A stretch of DNA of 64,000 bases. It comes from Liquidambar formosana (taxonomy: Eukaryota > Streptophyta > Magnoliopsida > Saxifragales > Altingiaceae). Below are positions 58,345 through 64,000 of the stretch, piece by piece. Position 1 is the first letter of the stretch; the number at the start of each line of letters is the position of its first letter. The position numbers were made by a program, and so were the translations under genes. The notes under the pieces were generated by a model. That model did not search any database. It was not told the origin of the DNA and was given only the letters and a program-made list of their open reading frames with translations. The stretch lies in the NCBI GenBank assembly GCA_039720395.1, contig CM077823.1:8326107-8390106 (forward strand), read 5' to 3'.

Positions 58345-58824
58345 ATGGCGGAAGAAATGATTGTTAGTGTTGCAGCAGAGGCAATCCTAAAGCAGTTGGC
58401 TTCATTCGTTGTGGAAGAGATCAACCTTGCATGGGGTCTCAAGGGCGAGTTGAAAAAGCTCAATAAGAAGTTAACAAAGATTCAAGCTGTTTTGCGTGAT
58501 GCCGAGGAATGCCAAGTAAGAGAGGAGTCTGTGAAACTTTGGCTGAAAGATCTCAAGAGCGTAGCTTACGATGCTGATGATGTGTTGAACGAGTTTGCTT
58601 ATGAAATTCTACGACGTAAGATGGAGATACAAAACCGCATAAGGAAGAAGGTGCGCAACTTCTTTTCAATCTCCAATCCAATTGCTTTCCATTTCAAAAT
58701 GGCTCATAAGGTAAAAAATATCAATGTGACGGTGACTGAAATTACTAAAGAAGTAGAGGATTTGAAACTTAGGATAATGGAACCTAGAGATATGACCACT
58801 ATCCATAGAGAAATCACTAGTTGA
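58345..58824 (+). pseudogene. CNL gene cut after its coiled-coil domain by a copia element
   Basis: The frame encodes 159 residues closely matching residues 1-159 of the intact CNL (MAEEMIVSVAAEAILKQL, DADDVLNEF, MAHKVKNINVT, REITS). In the intact gene REITS leads to the NB-ARC domain; here the copia LTR begins at 58822 and its first bases TGA form the stop codon. What remains is a complete Rx-type coiled-coil with its own promoter. The rest of the gene is not in the window; it may lie beyond 64000. Whether a CC-only protein is made is unknown. Confidence 0.92.
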
Positions 58825-59285
58825 TAGAATAATATTAAATTCATACTAGAAAACTAGAACACAAAATAATAATAATAATTAGAATAAGCGCGTACCTGCG
58901 GAAGTCATAATAACACGCTAGCAATTCTCTCTACAAAAGAACACGTTGGGAGGCCGGTCTTCCTCTACTTGCTCCTCTTACTTTATGTAGCCACCAATGG
59001 GACAAGCTACTAGGGTTTTCAACTTATGGAGTGTAGAGGGGACCTGGCCTATTTATAAAGAAACTTTATGGAGTCTTTTCCATTATGGACTCCTTGATCT
59101 ACAAGGAATAGGCCCACACTATACAATCCCTCATCATGGACCAAGGTGCACTAGAGCCCAATTACTTAATTGATCACGCACTATATTAGGCTATACCATA
59201 TATCACATCAGGCTACATATCAACCCGTTTTTCGCAATCCGAAAACTCAATCAATGTAAAGCCCACATATATAAAAAGTCTAACA
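58822..59285 (-). repeat. 3' LTR of the second copia element
   Basis: 464 bp, TGTTAGAC ... TATTCTATCA on the minus strand, preceded by the purine tract AAGTGGGAGAA. TATA-like TTTATAAATAGG lies near 59060 on the minus strand. Host sequence left of it is CACTAGT. Confidence 0.85.
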
Positions 59286-59907
59286 TTCTCCCACTTGGGC
59301 TACATTGATTGTTATTTGATTTATAACAATAAAATAATACATACATATATATTTTATTTGAAAACGACTCTCGGGTTGAATTACTTAAGTGGCCACACAT
59401 ACATATAGCCTGAATGAAAACACCTTAGTATTCTAATCCGGTCCAATAAGAATACGAACATCGAATCATGGAAGTCATTACATCATTTAGCGATATAAGA
59501 CCACTCCACGGTCACAAATGCTAACATCCCTATCGACATGGATTTTAAATGATGAGTAAGTGTGACATGAAAATAGCATACAAAAAGTGATCAAAATTTT
59601 GCTAAATTCATTTTTGGTCCTCTTTATGGTTTCTCATAAAACCTCTTTATGCTTCACAAGGAAGCCTTTATGCTTCTAATCGAAGCCCACATGTCTCCAA
59701 TGAGACTCTTATGTCTTTACTTTATATCTCGAAATCTTTATTGATGTCACAACAATAAAACATAAGTACATGGTATACATCATATTCTCAAAATTGACAT
59801 CAAACATACTTTATGTGCACAATCACAATAATATAAAACACATAGAACAAAAATTATTTTATTAATAAAAAACTTAATGGGTCTTTACAAAATAAAAGAA
59901 CCTCCTA

Positions 59908-61659
59908 CTAACCAAGTACATCAAAGTCATCCACAATACCCATAGCTATAACATGTTTCTTGAAAAATTTAGGGTGAAGACCTTTGGTTAATGGATCAGC
60001 AATCATTTCCTCTGTATCTATATGCTCTACTAGTGTCTACCCTTCCTTAACTTTTTCTCTGAATATCAAATACTTAATGTCTATGTGTTTAGAACCATTC
60101 AAATTTTTGTTGTTCTTTGAAAAGAACACTGCAGCACTATTATCACAAAATATGGTGATGGGTCTGGAAATGGAATCAACTACTTTGAGTCCAGAAACAA
60201 AATTTCGCAACCAAACAGCTTGTATTGTAGCCTAATAACAAGTTATAAACTCTGCCTGCATAGTAGAAGACGTCACAAGAGTTTGTTTGGCACTTTTCCA
60301 AGAAATAGCTCCTCCAGCCAAAAGAAAAACATAACTTGAGGTAGATTTAAAATCATCTCGACAACCAGCAAAATCAAAATCTGAATAACCTACTACCTCA
60401 AGTCTATCAGACCGCTTATATGTAAGCATAACATGCTTTGTTTTCTGCAAATACCTCATAACTTTCTTTGTTGCTTGCCAATGTTCCTTACTCGGGTTGG
60501 ACTGAAACCTGCTAAGCACACTCACAGCATATGCAATATCTGGCCTAGTGCAAACCTGAGCATACATCAAACTCCCAACAACATTAGCATATGGATATTT
60601 CTTCATTGCTGCTCTTTCCACCTCATTCCGAGGACACTGGCTCTTGTTACGCTTATCACCTACAACAATGGGAACATCACCAGGTGCACAAGTCTTCATA
60701 TTAAACTTCTCAAAGACACGATCAATAGATGCCCTTTGAGAAAGACCTAAAAACCCTCGAGACCTGTCGCGATGAATCTTAATACTAAGCACAAAAGAAG
60801 CCTCACCAAGATCTTTCGTTTCAAAATGAGAAGACAATAAGTGCTTGGTCTCATGAAGCAATCCCAAGTCATTGCTAGTAAGTAAAATATCATCAACATA
60901 TAACACAAGAAAAATAAATTTCCTCCCACTGACCTTAAGATAAATGCACTGGTCCATAATGTTTTCAACAAAACCAAGTGATGTCACTACCTCATCAAAT
61001 TTCAAATACCACTGTCGAGACGCTTGTTTGAGCCCATATATAGATTTCTTCAATTTACACACCATACTTTCCTGGCCTTTCACTTCAAAACTCTTAGGCT
61101 GACGCATGTAAACATCTTCATGAAAATTCCCACTCAAGAAAGCTATCTTGACATCCATTTAATGCAATTCTAGATCAAAATGAGCCACTATTGCCATAAT
61201 AATCCTGAAAGAATCCTTTGACGAAACAGGGGAAAAAGTCTCATTGTAGTCAATGCCCTTTCATTGAGTGAAACCCTTAGCTACTAATCTAGCCTTATGT
61301 CGTTCAACCTTCCCTCTCGAATCCATCTTGGTTTTGAATACCCATTTGCAACCAATTGGTTTAACACTTGAAGGAATCTCCACCAAATCCCAAACATCGT
61401 TATACTCCATAGACCGCATCTCATCTTCCATTGCTTCAAGCCATTTTTTTGTTTCAGGACTAGCAATGGCTTGACTATATGAGAAGGGGTCAACACGGTG
61501 GCCTATATTAAAGTCACTCTCTAACAAGTAAACAATGTAATCGTCAGGCAACGCAGATCTCCTTTCTCGTTGGGACTTCCTAACAGGTGCAACAACAATT
61601 GGCTCAACATGCTCTGGAGAATTTGGAGGATCAATTTGCTGAACTGGTTCTACATTTAC
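59908..61659 (-). pseudogene. Copia RT-RNase H pseudogene
   Basis: From high to low coordinate the minus strand encodes the pre-RT linker, CKWVFKTKMDSRGK and KARLVAKGFTQ, MDVKIAFLSGNF, SIYGLKQASRQWYLKFD, the catalytic YVDDILLTSND, RPDIAYAVSVLSRFQ, GYSDFDFAGC (RNase H), and finally KHIDIKY and DPLTKG. The frame is otherwise open but has TGA after FTQ (about 61258), TAA before MDV (about 61159), TAG after ITCY (60232) and one more near the end. It appears younger than the 31700 element because it has no frame shift. Confidence 0.92.
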
Positions 61660-64000
61660 TGTAATGACCCAAAATGGGGACCGTTAGTTATATAGTAAAA
61701 AAAAAATCAGTTTTAAAGCCAATTTTGGTGGATGTTTAATAAAAATAATTCTTTTGAAAATATTTTTAGAAAATCCGACATGGTCCCGTTTGTAAATAGG
61801 ATATACCAAGTTATCGACTAAGCATAAAACCTATAGAAAACCCATTTATGATCATTTTCAACCATCCACACAATATTTCAAAAATAAATAAAACTACAAG
61901 CCGTATCGTAGTCACATAGGTCTCATCCATATCTGCGTCCACTACTTATCTATTTATTACAGGCCATGAATTAAAATTAATACAGGCCTAGGCTCAAAGC
62001 CGAAATAAAATACAATGATCCTCTACATGAATGCAACCATGCTGATGTGCTTCCCATCCCCAGGTCAAGCTTTATTTTGAAAATAAGACCTGCAAGAAAA
62101 ACTGTGGGGGGGGGGGTATGAGCTACATACTCAGTAGGAAAACATTTTCCCAAAACAACCCATGGTTTTACAAACCATAATTTATATACTTTTCAAGAAC
62201 CCTGCAAAACCATTGATTAGTTGTAATATAAATTTTTCAATAAATAAAATCGATATAGGTATAATGAAATAAACTGCGAAAGTTAAATCATTAAATACCA
62301 ACACCCCTTTTTCTTTTTAAAGAGGTAAGAAATAACTCAAGTTATTTGTTATCAAAATCATCATTTTACAAATGAATTTAACCATCATTTTCTGATATCA
62401 TATCACGGCCTTATAAGCCAATAACGAACATCCGCCATATCTGGCAATCCATAACATCAGTCTTTCAAACTAATAAATCCTCCCCAAGTCATGCGGGGCC
62501 CTCGCACGCAGAATAAGGGGAAACACGGCAAGATATCCCTATCTGGGACCGCAGTAACCTCAAGAGGAAACACGGCAAGACATCCCTACATAGGACCGCA
62601 GTAACCTCTATTTGGGCACATAGCCCAGGACTAAAGGATAGGAAGACACGGTAAGACGTCCCATTCCTTTGGAACCACAGTAATCCTGTCTCCAGTAGCC
62701 CTCATCACCATGTCCATATCATTACCACTTTTCTTTTCATTTACCAATTTCATAATTCCCACATAAACCGGAAAATTATATATAAATTTTCCAAGAAAAC
62801 CATATAACATATTTATGCATTTAAATCATATGAAATAACCCCATAATTCATATAAATCATTTCCTAACCATTTTTCAAAATAATGGTTTCAAAAACATTT
62901 ATATAAAAATGACCCCCAATATTCTGACCACACAAAATAGTCCAATAGGTTTTAAAACCAACCCATTAAACCCTTAAACATATAAGAGTTTTAGAAATAA
63001 CAAGAATATAACAAATGGGGTATGTAAATCAACCCATTGTATCCCAAATCATGTGAGGGTTTGAAATGTAACATGCATAAATCCAAATAGGGTGTAATAC
63101 AAAACCCTAGATTTTCCAAAATTTATCAAAACCCATAAAATATGCCCACATGCATGATATTTATGCACAAAATGCCAAATACATGTGTTTTTACATGATT
63201 TAAACCCAAAACCCCCATGCATCAATGGTTTAAGATGAGAAAATGTCCCTACCTCAAAAATAGAGTGAAGAAATCCAAATCCACAACCCTACGTGTATAG
63301 ATCAGGCCAAAATACACTAGATCCAAGCTCGCCGGCGTCGGATCGAGGCTACCGTGCTCCGGCAAGCCACCGTCGAGCCTCTCCCCCTTTCTCCTTCTCT
63401 TCTTCTCTCTCTCCCTCTCTCGGCTGGGAAGGATGGGTGAGAACCCTCTAGAAGTTGGGTTTATAAAAGGAGTATAAGTGAGGGGTATAATGGTCTTTTT
63501 ACCCCCATTAAAATCTAGCCCAAAAACTGAAATTCGTGCGTTATAGTCGACTATAATGAGTTATAGTCGACTAAAACTCCCCAAACGGAGTATTATAACA
63601 TTCTGCCTAACAATATAGCTGACTATAAATAATTATAGTCAACTAAATTGCTCAGCATGCACAAAAGAGGTTCTGCCTGACAATATAGTCAACTATAAGC
63701 CACTACAGTCAACTAAATTATTCAATATACATAAAAAGAAGTGTGGCTCATTCTGCCTAACAATATAGTTGACTATAAGTCTCTACAGTTAACTAAATTG
63801 TTCAATATGCACAAAAAGAAATTCTGCCTAGCAATATAGTCGACTATAAGTCACTGTAGTCAACTATATTGCTCAACATAGACAAAAAGAAGTGCTAGGC
63901 TCACGAAAACCTACCTTAGCACATCCTAACCCAAAATTCTCATAAATCAAGCCTTGAATCCTCATATTTACCCTCTCAACAATTTGAGGAATAATCCTCT
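61660..64000 (-). mobile_element. LTR nested in the second copia element, running off the window
   Basis: The left edge TGTAATGACCCAAAATG interrupts the copia pol frame at 61660. TGTAATGACCC-type ends are seen in plant gypsy LTRs. On the minus strand a TATA box (TTTTATAA, 63461-63468) is followed by a CT- and GC-rich leader with GAGGTAGGGAC, a possible splice donor. No coding in 2.3 kb. Orientation is inferred from the promoter; the class is uncertain. Confidence 0.6.
63537..63893. repeat. Tandem repeat with palindromic ATAGTCGACTAT core
   Basis: Four to five units of about 70-85 bp, each with TTCTGCCT, AATATAGTCGACTATAA or variants, a second AGTCAACTA and TTCAATATGCACAAAAA. It lies just upstream of the putative promoter on the minus strand, so in the U3-like part of the LTR. 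Confidence 0.88.

Larger units (their letters stand above)
58822..61659 (-). mobile_element. Second Ty1/copia element, minus strand, incomplete in window
   Basis: Its 3' LTR is 58822-59285 and pol follows upstream on the minus strand. It breaks off at 61660, where another LTR is inserted. Its 5' LTR, gag and integrase would lie beyond the window. It is a different copia family from the one at 31700, judging by LTR and RT sequence. Confidence 0.9.

Noticed and set aside
63537..63893. CRISPR-like regular array
   Set aside because: Units diverge throughout, with no constant repeat and unique spacers; it is an LTR minisatellite in plant DNA.

Overview
This is a window of plant nuclear DNA, probably from an angiosperm and likely a woody eudicot; the species cannot be fixed from the sequence. 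The signs are AT-rich spacers, a CC-NBS-LRR resistance gene, a RING-H2 gene, short TTTAGGG repeats, and many Ty1/copia, Ty3/gypsy-like, TRIM, Helitron, Mutator-like, MITE and SINE insertions. Only two genes look intact: a 226-residue RING-H2 ubiquitin ligase (3397-4077) and a 1327-residue CNL immune receptor (26408-30391). Everything else recognisable is a gene remnant or a mobile element.

Layout. 1-5.6 kb: two tandem copies of a ~1.2 kb segment, plus a shorter third copy, flank the RING-H2 gene. 6.5-8.4 kb: a probable Helitron holds two head-to-head TRIM retrotransposons. 8.86-17.06 kb: a long non-coding LTR-like element contains a nested copia-type solo LTR. 18.5-20.0 kb: a second gypsy-like LTR. 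20-25.3 kb: a dense run of foldback MITEs, one carrying a SINE. 26.4-30.4 kb: the CNL gene, followed by conserved, apparently spliced 3' untranslated segments. 31.7-39.1 kb: a decayed copia element whose 5' LTR is split by an 812-bp Helitron. 40.7-44.6 kb: an LRR pseudogene and an FKBP62/65-type immunophilin pseudogene with its introns retained. 46.5-51.7 kb: a second, eroded copy of the same CNL-tail plus FKBP-downstream block. 53.0-56.4 kb: two adjacent Mutator-like elements. 58.3-64 kb: the 5' end of another CNL gene, cut by a minus-strand copia element that is itself cut by a further LTR running past the window end.

The main theme is a resistance-gene cluster that grew by segmental duplication together with a neighbouring immunophilin gene, then decayed through mobile-element insertion. 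Several duplications preserve matched empty and filled sites, so insertion ends and order of events can be read directly. No bacterial features, CRISPR arrays or convincing free-standing RNA genes were seen.
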